DNA from: Desulfurococcaceae archaeon
GTDB lineage: Archaea; Thermoproteota; Thermoprotei_A; Sulfolobales; Desulfurococcaceae
Reading direction: 5' to 3'
DNA: 64,000 nt
Assembly (NCBI GenBank): GCA_038845865.1
Contig: JAWBQJ010000001.1
Coordinates: forward strand, 248,001 to 312,000
A program made the position numbers and the translations under genes. Below are positions 16,223 to 24,596 of this stretch, in pieces. Numbering within the stretch: position 1 is the stretch's first letter; every line of letters starts with the position of its first letter. The notes beneath the pieces were generated by a model. The model worked only from the letters and a program-made list of their open reading frames with translations. It was not told the origin of the DNA and ran no database searches.

Positions 16223-16281
16223 TCCTGTTGATGACTACGCCATCGAGTGAACGATGATCGAGCCTGACAGCGCTGAGGGGC
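16223..16281 (+). ncRNA. C/D box sRNA 2 (2'-O-methylation guide)
   Basis: C box TTGATGA (16228-16234), 12-base guide CTACGCCATCGA, D' box GTGA (16247-16250), 3-base spacer, C' box ATGATCG (16254-16260), 12-base guide AGCCTGACAGCG (16261-16272), D box CTGA (16273-16276). Both guide intervals are exactly 12, which outweighs the variant D' and C' boxes. It follows sRNA 1 by about ten bases and its 3' end runs into the primase leader. Target not assigned. Confidence 0.6.
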
Positions 16282-16287
16282 GAGCTC

Positions 16288-17400
16288 ATGCCGGTTAGGT
16301 TAAACTACATGTATTATCCATTTGCAGCGTCGCCACGCGATTACCCTAAGCTATTCATTGAAAAACCAAGCATTGTAGTCTTGAGCAGTGACCTTAAAGA
16401 AAAGCTACTTCATGTGTTAAAAAGCATCATTGAAAGAGGAGATGTACCCGTTGAAGCCTTCAGCAACCCGGAGGAATGCGTGCTGGTGTATAATGCCCTT
16501 CTAGACGTGGCTAAGTTCCTGGGCGAACACAGACTAATTAACAGAATAGCCTTAGCGTATTCTAAATCGGCTTCGAGGAAGCTAGATAGAGAAAAGGATG
16601 AAGTATTAGTAGCGGTTGCGAACAAGTTAGAGGTGTATGCCAGGCTAGAACGGATGAGCCCTCCATGCCTTCCCGTAGTTATGAGGCGTGGACGGAGGTC
16701 TAGAGTAGGTTTTACTCCCCATATGTTTACGATGCCCGTGGCCGAGTATCTGAACATTGTTTCTCGTAGATTAGTACACGATCCCGCATACTTGCTCGTG
16801 AACAACATTGTAAACGAGGGTTACGTGTTCTTGAACAGGCAGAAGTTCAAGCGAATCCTGGAAGAGCTAATCTTCCAAGCCGTTGTAAGGCAGATCGATC
16901 TTCAAGTGCCCCCTGTTACGGAAGAGTTCAAAAAACTGATCGAAGAGGTAAAGCCGCTTATAGCAGGTTTATACAATCACATCCACGGGAAACGGGCTAT
17001 TCCAAGCTACGATGTAGATGTACCCAGGGAAGTCGTAGAAGGCCTTTTTCCGCCTTGCATTAGGAGGATCGTTGACATAATTGATAGTGGAGGTAACCCG
17101 AGTCACTTCGAAAGATTTAACTTAGCTGCATTCCTCGGAAGTGTAGGATTAGACGTAGACGGTATATTAGAATACTTTAAGAGAACGGCTGATTTTAACG
17201 AAAGAGTAGCGAGGTACCAAGTGGAACATATCCTAGGTCTAAGGGGTGGCAAGAAAAAGTATAAGCCATATAATTGTGACCGAATGAAGGCGACTGGCAT
17301 GTGCCCCGTTAATGAGCATTGTCCTGGAGGTAAAAACCCTCTAGCTGTATATAAGCACAACCTCAAGGAGGCAAGGAAAACTAGTAGCAAGAGTACGTGA
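16288..17400 (+). CDS. priL: DNA primase large subunit
   Basis: 370 residues. C-terminal Fe-S domain with the four expected cysteines: C257 (FPPC), C330 (YNC), C339 and C345 (CPVNEHC). PriL partners the catalytic PriS to make primers for DNA replication; PriS is not in the window. The N-terminal helical domain (to about 230) shows the conserved YPFA near residue 10. ATG 16288 follows GAGGGG, part of which overlaps the end of C/D sRNA 2. The stop overlaps the last base of the opposite-strand tRNA-Thr. Confidence 0.9.
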   Translation: MPVRLNYMYYPFAASPRDYPKLFIEKPSIVVLSSDLKEKLLHVLKSIIERGDVPVEAFSNPEECVLVYNALLDVAKFLGEHRLINRIALAYSKSASRKLDREKDEVLVAVANKLEVYARLERMSPPCLPVVMRRGRRSRVGFTPHMFTMPVAEYLNIVSRRLVHDPAYLLVNNIVNEGYVFLNRQKFKRILEELIFQAVVRQIDLQVPPVTEEFKKLIEEVKPLIAGLYNHIHGKRAIPSYDVDVPREVVEGLFPPCIRRIVDIIDSGGNPSHFERFNLAAFLGSVGLDVDGILEYFKRTADFNERVARYQVEHILGLRGGKKKYKPYNCDRMKATGMCPVNEHCPGGKNPLAVYKHNLKEARKTSSKST

Positions 17401-17501
17401 GCCGCCGGCGGGATTTGAACCCGCGTCCACCGGCTACCTTAACGGACCTAAGTGAACTCCGCTTACAAGGCCGGCGCTCCACCAGGCTGAGCTACGGCGG
17501 C
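17400..17501 (-). tRNA. tRNA-Thr(UGU) with one intron at 37/38
   Basis: Acceptor GCCGCCG/CGGCGGC with discriminator U (complement of 17400), D stem GCTC/GAGC, anticodon stem CCGGC/GCCGG, loop CTTGTA-A, variable TGGAC, T stem GCGGG/CCCGC with loop TTCAAAT. U73 is normal for archaeal tRNA-Thr. The intron is 28 nt (17436-17463) and fits the canonical motif perfectly: outer anticodon stem, bulge TA|A, 4-bp helix CTTG/TAAG, bulge GT|A and inner helix GCGGA/TCCGT. CCA not encoded. Confidence 0.95.
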
Positions 17502-17512
17502 TTCGGGTATTA

Positions 17513-17809
17513 CTATAAGGAGGAGGGGTTTAAATCGCTGCCCCCGGATACGGGCGGTATTAAGACAATGATGTCACCGTCTTTTAAGGTTGTTGAAAGG
17601 CCTTGGAGCGGGGTCTTAGAGTTATGAAGTACTATGACTTCTGACTTCCCTCGTAGCACTTCTTCGAGCACCTTTGAAACTCCTTGCTTAGTCTTAGCGA
17701 GTTTTTCGAGTAGACCGGCTATTGTAGTATTTTCCGGGATTTCTACGAGTTCTTCGCTAGTACCGGCTTTTTGGGCGAGCCATAATAGGTACTTAACGTG
17801 GACTTTCAA
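17513..17809 (-). CDS. MoaD/ThiS-like ubiquitin-fold sulfur carrier with C-terminal tail
   Basis: 98 residues with a beta-grasp pattern: MKVHVKYLLWLAQKAG start, TTIAGLLEKL helix, LKDGDIIVLIPPVSGG end. In this family the terminal GG (89-90) is adenylated and thiolated for molybdopterin, thiamine or tRNA thiolation, or conjugated to proteins (SAMP-like). Here eight residues (SDLNPSSL) follow the GG, so a protease would have to expose it. It starts inside the stop of the GNAT gene (ATGA overlap), implying coupling. Confidence 0.75.
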   Translation of the reverse strand: MKVHVKYLLWLAQKAGTSEELVEIPENTTIAGLLEKLAKTKQGVSKVLEEVLRGKSEVIVLHNSKTPLQGLSTTLKDGDIIVLIPPVSGGSDLNPSSL

Positions 17810-18180
17810 GGCGCGCTTCCCGATTCTTTGTTTTTCTCTCTAATTCTAGCGCTTTCAAACAATTGCTTCCAATCCTCCTCCTTTAAGTTTCTATATCTTT
17901 CAACCAAAATACCTCTTTTCTCGCGATTCTTCATGAAGTAGTAAACAGTATAGCTACATATGGGTTCAATCAGCCAGTTATTTCTTTGTGCAAGATTAAT
18001 GGCATAATCTACCAGCTGAGTTGCTATTCCCCTGCCCCTGAACTCAGAGGGGGTGTAGGTCTCGATCAATTTCATTACGTTGCCTTCAACCTGGTACTTC
18101 AAGTAAGCTTTACTTCCGCTTGGCAGTACTGCGTAGATGACTTGGCTGGTGTGTTTAATTACGTATCCATCTCCGTGCAC
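17806..18180 (-). CDS. GNAT-like N-acetyltransferase (short)
   Basis: 124 residues. Acetyl-CoA loop FRGRGIATQLVDYAI near 46-60, preceded by a strand LIETYTPS and followed by LIEPICSYTVYYFM. Resembles the small NATD1/YjdJ-type GNAT proteins. Transfers an acetyl group to an unknown substrate. Upstream partner of the MoaD-like gene (4-base overlap). The last 20 residues are highly charged. Confidence 0.65.
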   Translation of the reverse strand: MHGDGYVIKHTSQVIYAVLPSGSKAYLKYQVEGNVMKLIETYTPSEFRGRGIATQLVDYAINLAQRNNWLIEPICSYTVYYFMKNREKRGILVERYRNLKEEDWKQLFESARIREKNKESGSAP

Positions 18181-18251
18181 TTCTCACACCTACTATGTAT
18201 CCATGTAGCTTTAAATAAAAAATTTAAATAATTAACCGTGCATCATATATA

Positions 18252-19418
18252 GTGCGAGGAGTAATGACGATGATTACTGGAATTGTTCTGCTAGCACTAC
18301 TGGTTCTTTCTAGCGCCTTCCCAATTCCAGTAGCTAGCAATCAGGCGAGCTTTACTATACAGGCCGTTTACGCGGGAACACTAATGCTTGATCTATCGGG
18401 ACCCCTCTATGTAAGTTGGTTTTTAGGAGACCTCAGCGCCTATTGCGATGGGAAGGTAGATTCCGTGTCCTTAAGTGTTAGGTACGATTTAAACATTACC
18501 TTCGAACTCGTGCCCGGTGAAGGCATAACCAGCATATTGGGAGTAAACCTACTCGTCGAATCCTTGCAAGTAACGCCGGAGTGCGTCAGGGAGAAGGTAA
18601 ACAGCGCATTCTCCGATTTCACCGTCAGTGAGAACAACGATATACCCCTACAACCTGAACTATGGAATAGCACGCTGACCCTGAAGGCACCGAGAAAAAC
18701 AGGTGTCATAGTCGGTGTTGTGAGGCTTGACGTAGACCTTATTCACGTATCGAATCTTACCACCGAGGAAGGGATTTCTACGTCGGAATACACGAGGTAC
18801 GATCTATACTACGAGCCTTTAACCGGCCTACCAGTCCACTATGTCGTGACACGTGTAAAGTCCTCGATTAATGGGCGCATCATCTATGTTTCATATACTC
18901 TACTTGATAGCGATCTAGAGGTCTTTAGGAGTATTCGGAGAAAGGTATTCGAGATAGCCGTTTCAAGCCCTAATGGCAACAGCACGGTTACCCTGATATT
19001 ATTGTACCTACCCGAAGACCATGGAGGGCAGGCCGATCTAGACCCTTACATCGTGTCGGAGAACAATACCATCAAGGTGTCTTTTGCAACACCGCAGCTG
19101 TGCTTTATGCAATTAGGAGTGTTACTAGAAGAGGTTAGCGCCAATGTACCCCTTCAGGCCTACACAATCCCTGGAGGAGTCATTTACTACACCCCTAAGA
19201 CGCTGAAGTGTAGTAGTATACAAGTATTTATCCCTGTAAAGCATGTTGCCGGGTTGAAAGAGCAAGTTGACTTCCCCGAAAAGGGATTACCCCCTCAAAT
19301 GCCCTTGGAGGCACCTAGCGACTTACTAGTATCGGTGCCTATTGTAGCGCTTATCCTAGTGGCTGTTTACCAGCTTAGCGTAAGGATATCAGATCGGCTG
19401 GTGAAGGGGGAAGAATAA
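18252..19418 (+). CDS. secreted/membrane-anchored surface protein, unknown
   Basis: Up to 388 residues. A signal sequence (ITGIVLLALLVLSSAFPIPV) at the start, a strand-rich outer domain with several NxT/S sites (NIT, NST, NLT), then a C-terminal membrane span (LLVSVPIVALILVAVYQLSV) and a short charged tail. Thus tethered outside the cell by its C-terminus. GTG 18252 is the longest start; ATG 18270 is better spaced from GCGAGGAG. No enzyme motif recognised. Confidence 0.6.
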   Translation: MRGVMTMITGIVLLALLVLSSAFPIPVASNQASFTIQAVYAGTLMLDLSGPLYVSWFLGDLSAYCDGKVDSVSLSVRYDLNITFELVPGEGITSILGVNLLVESLQVTPECVREKVNSAFSDFTVSENNDIPLQPELWNSTLTLKAPRKTGVIVGVVRLDVDLIHVSNLTTEEGISTSEYTRYDLYYEPLTGLPVHYVVTRVKSSINGRIIYVSYTLLDSDLEVFRSIRRKVFEIAVSSPNGNSTVTLILLYLPEDHGGQADLDPYIVSENNTIKVSFATPQLCFMQLGVLLEEVSANVPLQAYTIPGGVIYYTPKTLKCSSIQVFIPVKHVAGLKEQVDFPEKGLPPQMPLEAPSDLLVSVPIVALILVAVYQLSVRISDRLVKGEE

Positions 19419-19475
19419 AATAATTACCGCTTCACATAATTTAATTCTAGATAAGGTGCTAGAGGAGTAGCCGTT

Positions 19476-20516
19476 ATGCCCAAAGGCGGTTTAAGCATGA
19501 TACCCGCAGTAAGTACCAATGGAGATTTACTAACTGTATTTAAACCCGTAGAAGAAACCCTCAGCAGCTACAACTCCAAAATACTGATGCCGATCAACCT
19601 TTTCAATAGAGGAAGTAGGAGGGTCAGTTACGCCATCTTAGAGCTCCTGGTAGAGTCGAGAAGGCCTGTTCCCGAGTGGAGATTGAAGCTCGATAACATA
19701 AGCATAACTAGACAATTCAAGCCAGCGTACTCGATAATGGCCGACGACGGCGAACGCGGAATGCACAAGTTCATCTACGACGTAACGAGCATACTAAATG
19801 CCCACGAAATAGTAGACAAGGAGTGGGTTAACATTCTCATCAAGTATGAAGGGGGAAACCCCTTCGCCGTCAAGTACATACTCCTAGACGCAATATACGA
19901 AGACCAAGACGCATACACCACATACAAACATTCATCGGGGTTAATGCTACTCGAGAACAGCGAAAAGGTCAGTTTCGCCACCAGAGAGTTTTGCGGTAAA
20001 CCCGCTGTTCTAAGGCTAATTGCTTACACACCTAAACATGTTAAAGTTGAAATAACCGCAAACAACTACAAAACCGCCGCCCAAATCCCCCAGGAACGCG
20101 TAGAGGAATACACGTTAACCCTCGATAGAGGTACGGAATTCGTAGAGGTGGGGCCAAGCCCCGAAAAGTCTTCACCCTTGGTCATTTCCAGTTTAACGGT
20201 TTACAGTAGTGTGGTTAAGCAACCATTACTTGAGCTGTGCGGTGTAGATCACTCACTAGAAGGAAACAAGCTTAAATTCAAATTGCAGATCTGTAACAAA
20301 GGCGAGTCTCCGCCGGACAAGCTAATAGTGTCCTTGATGAAAAGGGGCAACGTACTGTGCTCTCTACAGGATTCTCGGGTAAATATTCCACCAGGTAGTA
20401 CATTAGAGCGCGTAATTGAAGTACCGGGTAGCCGGCTCGATGAAATTAACATTAGGCTAGTGTGGTTTAAGTTGACAAGGAGGTGGGTGAGGGACGAGGT
20501 TGTCAAGTTAAGGTAA
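19476..20516 (+). CDS. hypothetical beta-sandwich protein
   Basis: 346 residues, no signal peptide. Strand-rich throughout; two apparent repeats of a DUF/CARDB-like layout (EWRLKLDNISITRQF in the first, LKFKLQICNKGESPPDKL near 280 in the second, with the CARDB-style 'KGESPP' turn). Located 57 bases after the surface-protein gene on the same strand. ATG at 19476; ATG 19497 is an alternative. Function unknown. Confidence 0.55.
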   Translation: MPKGGLSMIPAVSTNGDLLTVFKPVEETLSSYNSKILMPINLFNRGSRRVSYAILELLVESRRPVPEWRLKLDNISITRQFKPAYSIMADDGERGMHKFIYDVTSILNAHEIVDKEWVNILIKYEGGNPFAVKYILLDAIYEDQDAYTTYKHSSGLMLLENSEKVSFATREFCGKPAVLRLIAYTPKHVKVEITANNYKTAAQIPQERVEEYTLTLDRGTEFVEVGPSPEKSSPLVISSLTVYSSVVKQPLLELCGVDHSLEGNKLKFKLQICNKGESPPDKLIVSLMKRGNVLCSLQDSRVNIPPGSTLERVIEVPGSRLDEINIRLVWFKLTRRWVRDEVVKLR

Positions 20517-20526
20517 CTTAAAGCGT

Positions 20527-21357
20527 TCAGATGTACTTCAAGTTAATACCTACTTCTTTCGAAAAGCCCTCCACGAGTAACCGGTGCTCGTACCTCGTAC
20601 TCTTCTTCTCTACGACGACGCCATCAATGCGTTCACGGGTTCTTTTGATCATTGCGTATAATAGCTCTATGTCCAGGTAATTCAGTGCGTGTTTCGATGC
20701 TATGTGCCCATAGCATAAATTCTCTCTAAGAGATACCTCGGTATGTTTTCTCGGGTAATGCCCTCCTCCAATGCCAATAACAGGTGTACAGTGTATTGAA
20801 GGCGGGTAGGCTGATATAAGGGACTTCACGGCCTCTCCTACCACCGCGTGATTCACAGGATCAGCCCACTCGTTAATACTACTACCAATTTCAACGAAGA
20901 ATACAGGTTTTGCTAGACTTGTGGGACCGTGATGCGTTGCCTCGTAGCTAACCTCATACTCATCTCTTCGTTTAAAGTCTAGCGATAGGCTGTTCAGCGA
21001 TCTAAGTATAAACCACTCGGCGCTCGGAAAGGCTATGCCTAGCTCGCGGGGGCGCCCTCCATGAGATGTATCACTAGAGAAGTTCCCCGTAGCGTGAACG
21101 GTATAGCTTCTTACCCCAGCTTCGCTGGAGTGGCGTGACAGTACTATATAGAAGTCAATATCGCTCGGTAGCCTACTCTCTAGGAAGTCGAAGTATATTA
21201 CATCTTCGTTAAAGCCCGCGAGCACGATGAGGTCTCCTTCTAAACACGCTTCCGAACATCTACAGACGCTCGACTTGCGTAGTTTAAGCTCTTTGACAAG
21301 GTACTCTGCTATGCCCTTTCCTGCAGGATCCCTAACGCTATATGCTAGCCCTATCAC
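20527..21357 (-). CDS. dtdA: D-aminoacyl-tRNA deacylase (archaeal DTD2)
   Basis: 276 residues. Family landmarks: YEATHHGPTSL near 155, FFVEIGSS, and the histidine-rich GIGGGHYPRKHTE near 215 that binds zinc. Removes D-amino acids wrongly attached to tRNA. Ends ten bases from the convergent beta-sandwich gene. Length equals the usual 270-280. Confidence 0.9.
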   Translation of the reverse strand: MIGLAYSVRDPAGKGIAEYLVKELKLRKSSVCRCSEACLEGDLIVLAGFNEDVIYFDFLESRLPSDIDFYIVLSRHSSEAGVRSYTVHATGNFSSDTSHGGRPRELGIAFPSAEWFILRSLNSLSLDFKRRDEYEVSYEATHHGPTSLAKPVFFVEIGSSINEWADPVNHAVVGEAVKSLISAYPPSIHCTPVIGIGGGHYPRKHTEVSLRENLCYGHIASKHALNYLDIELLYAMIKRTRERIDGVVVEKKSTRYEHRLLVEGFSKEVGINLKYI

Positions 21358-21451
21358 GGCCTAACCCCCTTCTTGCCCTAAAGAGAAGGGCTTTCAGCTA
21401 TAAACCTAAACGCTGCTTCTGACATGTTGATTAGAGTGGTGCTAGGTTAAT

Positions 21452-22162
21452 ATGCGAATTAACCTCGCGAAGTGGAAGTCGAGAAAGGAGTACATGTGGA
21501 GGCGTATCTGGGAAGACCTGGAGATAGGTTACCTTGACAGGGACCTATTACCACTTTTAGTACTCGTAAATACCGATAGCGAACTCTATACGACGAGCAG
21601 TTGTAGTGGGAGAATAGTCGTCATGGACTCGGATTACCCTTGGTCAAGAGATGAAACGGGGATCGTGTTCAAAGCGCATATACCTGTAAAGCCCGAGGAG
21701 CTCGTGTTCGTGTACAGATTCGAACCTCACAAGCGAATATGGATAAACGTGACGGGCCCCATAGTACACATCTATTCCTCAACCATGAAAAAAGCCACAC
21801 AAATACTCGAGGTAGCCAGGAAATCCGGTTTTAAACATAGTGGGATAATGCACTTAAGTAAGGCACGGGGCGTTTTCTTAGAGCTCGTGACGGGGATATT
21901 TGTGTCGCAACTCGTTAGAACGAGGGATAGAGTGTTTATTAAGTACGAGGACCTTGAAGCATTCATTAAGCTGCTTAACGCAGCACTTCTCGAAGGAAAG
22001 AAGAGGTTACAGAGGCTGTATGAAGGGTTTTTAAAGGTCCTCCCAGAAGAGGTTGATGAAGCGGTAAAGAAAGATCTCGACGCCCACCAGCTTCTTGCCG
22101 GTAAAACTCCCATTGAAATATTTCATGAAATGTGTAAAGAAGGAGGTGCTGAGTGTATGTGA
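21452..22162 (+). CDS. taw3: tRNA wybutosine-synthesis methylase-like Taw3
   Basis: 236 residues. The TYW3 signature is present: LDRDLLPLLVLVN, SSCSGRIVVMDS (about 49-61) and the W..D..DP-like SDYPWSRDE. TYW3 methylates N4 of the wyosine intermediate at G37 of tRNA-Phe; archaeal forms may act at the same step. Start ATG 21452 follows GGTG and lies divergent from dtdA. MetRS beta follows 53 bases later. Confidence 0.85.
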   Translation: MRINLAKWKSRKEYMWRRIWEDLEIGYLDRDLLPLLVLVNTDSELYTTSSCSGRIVVMDSDYPWSRDETGIVFKAHIPVKPEELVFVYRFEPHKRIWINVTGPIVHIYSSTMKKATQILEVARKSGFKHSGIMHLSKARGVFLELVTGIFVSQLVRTRDRVFIKYEDLEAFIKLLNAALLEGKKRLQRLYEGFLKVLPEEVDEAVKKDLDAHQLLAGKTPIEIFHEMCKEGGAECM

Positions 22163-22214
22163 ACTTTATTAGGACCGGGGCTCTAAGTGGTCGTGTGAAT
22201 GGTGTGATGCGGTT

Positions 22215-22550
22215 ATGCTGGGTAGCGAACATATAAGCATAGATGAGTTTAAAAAAGTGGATCTTAGAGTGGGCCTCGTAAAGTCGGCGGAACGCGTGAC
22301 GGGGAGCGATAGGCTGATCAGGCTATCTGTGGACCTAGGTGATCTGGGCGAAAGGCAGGTAATTGTGGGGCTGGCTAAGTGGTATCCCCCAGAGCATTTT
22401 ATCGGTAAGTATGTGGTTATAGTCGCGAATTTAAAGCCAAAAAGAATAATGGGGTTAGAAAGCCAAGGCATGCTACTTGCTACAGATACGGACCCGCCGG
22501 TCATAATAACTGCTGAGAGGCCTGTTAAGCCTGGATCGCGACTTGTCTAA
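22215..22550 (+). CDS. methionyl-tRNA synthetase beta subunit-like tRNA-binding protein
   Basis: 111 residues of EMAPII/Trbp111 OB fold: FKKVDLRVGLVKSAERV, then LSVDLG, RQVIVGLAKWY and LKPKRIMGLESQGMLLA. Such free-standing proteins dimerise and aid tRNA charging by MetRS. Ends with a 26-base overlap with the convergent acdA end. Confidence 0.85.
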   Translation: MLGSEHISIDEFKKVDLRVGLVKSAERVTGSDRLIRLSVDLGDLGERQVIVGLAKWYPPEHFIGKYVVIVANLKPKRIMGLESQGMLLATDTDPPVIITAERPVKPGSRLV

Positions 22551-23934
22551 CTACCTCCCGCTGTTTAGCTTTTTTATCTAAATACTCTTTGTACCACAAC
22601 ATCTTGCCAAGGGCGTTTATGGCCCTTTCAGGAGACGGGTAGGCGGGTATGTTATGCCTATTTAGATACTGCATCGCCTCGTAGGTGTCAGCCCCGCCAA
22701 CAAACGATGTCACCGTTGTCTTCTCCACGTGGTTTGCTTCGTAAAATTCTACGATAGCCTTAGCGAGCTCCCTCGGCTCCAGTATAGCCGTTCTACAGTA
22801 AAGAACCACGATATTGTCTATTTCCGGCGATTCCACGGCCACTTTGAGAGCCTTAACGTAGTTATCTATCCCAGCCTGCCCCGTCAAGTCAACGGGGTTT
22901 TTAGGGCTTCCAAACCACGGCATTGCTTCTTTGAAGGCCTCGATGAGCTCTGAGCTCGGTTCAACGAGCTTTACACCACTCAATTCCGCCGCATCGGTAG
23001 CTAGCACTCCTACTCCACCGCCGTTTGTTATTATGATAGTGTTTTCTCCGCGTGGTAATGGCTGCTGCGCGAATGCCCGCGCGATATCGAACATCTCTTC
23101 AACGGTGTAGGCCCTAATAACTCCCGCTTGCTTGAATGCTGCGTCATATAAGATGTCGCTCCCTGCGAGGCTTCCCGTGTGGCTTGCCACGGCTTTCATG
23201 CCCTTACTGGTCCTACCCGCCTTGATCACAATTACCGGCTTCTTCTCCGTTACCTTGGACATTTTTTTAACGAATTCCTGACCTTTGCCCGGTCTAATGC
23301 CCTCTAAGTATATTGCTATGACCCGTGTGTGGGGGTCATCCGCTAAGAGCTCTGAGAGCTCGACTGCATCTATATCCGCCATGTTCCCTATACTGAACAG
23401 GGCTGATAAACCAATCTCGTTCATTATCGTCCAGCCCATTAGGGCTATTCCAAGGGCCCCACTCTGCGATATGAACGCTATATTTCCTTTTTGTATTTCG
23501 AGCGGGCCGAAAGTCGCGTTAACGTTGCTCGGCGTGTATGCGTAGCCAAAGATGTTGGGGCCCAGAATCCTAGTACCGTATTCCTCGGCGATCTTGACTA
23601 TCCTCTCTTCCAGTTCAACGTTGCCTACCTCCGCAAAGCCAGACGTTATAACAACAGCTACTTTAATACCCTTCTTTCCGCATTCTTCAATGGCTTTCGG
23701 TACTTCCGGCGCTGGAATAGTAACTACTGCTACGTCTATCTCCTCGGGCACGCTGAGAACGCTAGGATATGCTTTCACCCCCAGTATTTCACTTGCGTGC
23801 GGGTTTATCGGGTATATCTTGCCTTTAAATCCGTATTCAATGATGTTTTTCAAGATAACGTAGCCTATTTTGCCAGGACTTCTACTGGCACCTATTACGG
23901 CTATGCTTTTTGGTTCAAGCAAAGCCCTAAGCAA
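22525..23934 (-). CDS. acdA: acetyl-CoA (acyl-CoA) synthetase, ADP-forming, alpha subunit
   Basis: 469 residues. CoA-binding domain (KSIAVIGASRSPGKIG), two succinyl-CoA ligase-like domains (SQSGALGIALMGW; NGGGVGVLATDAA), and the phosphorylated H252 in ASHTGSLAGSD. Converts acyl-CoA + ADP + Pi to acid + ATP + CoA, the energy-yielding last step of peptide and sugar fermentation in archaea. The beta subunit is not nearby. GPNIFGY replaces the more usual GPNCLG. It would accept the acyl-CoA made by IorAB (60449-62868). Confidence 0.93.
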   Translation of the reverse strand: MLRALLEPKSIAVIGASRSPGKIGYVILKNIIEYGFKGKIYPINPHASEILGVKAYPSVLSVPEEIDVAVVTIPAPEVPKAIEECGKKGIKVAVVITSGFAEVGNVELEERIVKIAEEYGTRILGPNIFGYAYTPSNVNATFGPLEIQKGNIAFISQSGALGIALMGWTIMNEIGLSALFSIGNMADIDAVELSELLADDPHTRVIAIYLEGIRPGKGQEFVKKMSKVTEKKPVIVIKAGRTSKGMKAVASHTGSLAGSDILYDAAFKQAGVIRAYTVEEMFDIARAFAQQPLPRGENTIIITNGGGVGVLATDAAELSGVKLVEPSSELIEAFKEAMPWFGSPKNPVDLTGQAGIDNYVKALKVAVESPEIDNIVVLYCRTAILEPRELAKAIVEFYEANHVEKTTVTSFVGGADTYEAMQYLNRHNIPAYPSPERAINALGKMLWYKEYLDKKAKQREVVRQVAIQA

Positions 23935-23980
23935 CTTTGCCCCGACACAAGTTAAATCAAGAAAAGCTTATAAAGGGTTG

Positions 23981-24583
23981 CTACGCCATCCCTTCTCTAG
24001 TGGGATTCATTGCCCACGAAGATACGTGCAGGCCGTGTAAATTTACGGCACGTACATTGTGGTAGAACTCTTCACCGAGTTCGAGCAGACCCATATATCC
24101 CAGTGCAATACTACCCGGTGAAAACACGTTACCCGCTCTACAGGGTTTTCTGCAAGAACCCGTGATGACTAGGCGCGGTTTAAGTAACTCAATGAAGCTA
24201 TCTACAGTGTCCACCTTAGGGTTACAGCATCCATATTTAAAGCCAGGTAAACTTGAAATCACGATATCCGCTTTTTCTCCTTTAATGTTAACGCAACCGC
24301 TCAGCCCGATCCCATAGATCGATACACCCTCGATTTCAAGGCTTTTACATTCAATAAAACCATCGACACTGCTCAGAGCAGCTACAGTGGCTGCATTATC
24401 ATATCTACCGAGTACGCCGAGCACCCTGGCACCGCATACTTCATGGATCCACTTCACGATAGTTGGGGAAATGACGTCGCCGAGCAGGATCAAGGCGTTC
24501 GCGCCGTGGTACTTTAAAGCATAGCAGAGCAGTCGCGATAACGGTTTTGAACCGTACAGGCCATAAACTAGCAGTAACCTCAG
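23981..24583 (-). CDS. degenerate YfcE/MJ0936-like phosphoesterase, CTG start
   Basis: About 200 residues. The first strand reads LRLLLVYGLYGS where active enzymes have SDxHG, and no GHTH motif follows; LILLGDVISP keeps only the GD pair. So the fold is phosphoesterase-like but the metal ligands are largely lost. Downstream TTG 24493 would lack the first strand. CTG 24583 is five bases after GGGTGATC, a full Shine-Dalgarno, and begins the expected strand. It overlaps nothing else and lies eight bases after the stop of the nucleotidyltransferase gene. An active paralogue is at 27950-28477. Confidence 0.65.
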   Translation of the reverse strand: MRLLLVYGLYGSKPLSRLLCYALKYHGANALILLGDVISPTIVKWIHEVCGARVLGVLGRYDNAATVAALSSVDGFIECKSLEIEGVSIYGIGLSGCVNIKGEKADIVISSLPGFKYGCCNPKVDTVDSFIELLKPRLVITGSCRKPCRAGNVFSPGSIALGYMGLLELGEEFYHNVRAVNLHGLHVSSWAMNPTREGMA

Positions 24584-24588
24584 CTTGA

Positions 24589-24596
24589 GATCACCC
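24589..24596 (-). promoter_or_regulatory. Shine-Dalgarno that selects the CTG start at 24583
   Basis: GGGTGATC on the minus strand, five bases before CTG. It overlaps the last codons and TGA of the upstream nucleotidyltransferase gene. Confidence 0.6.
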
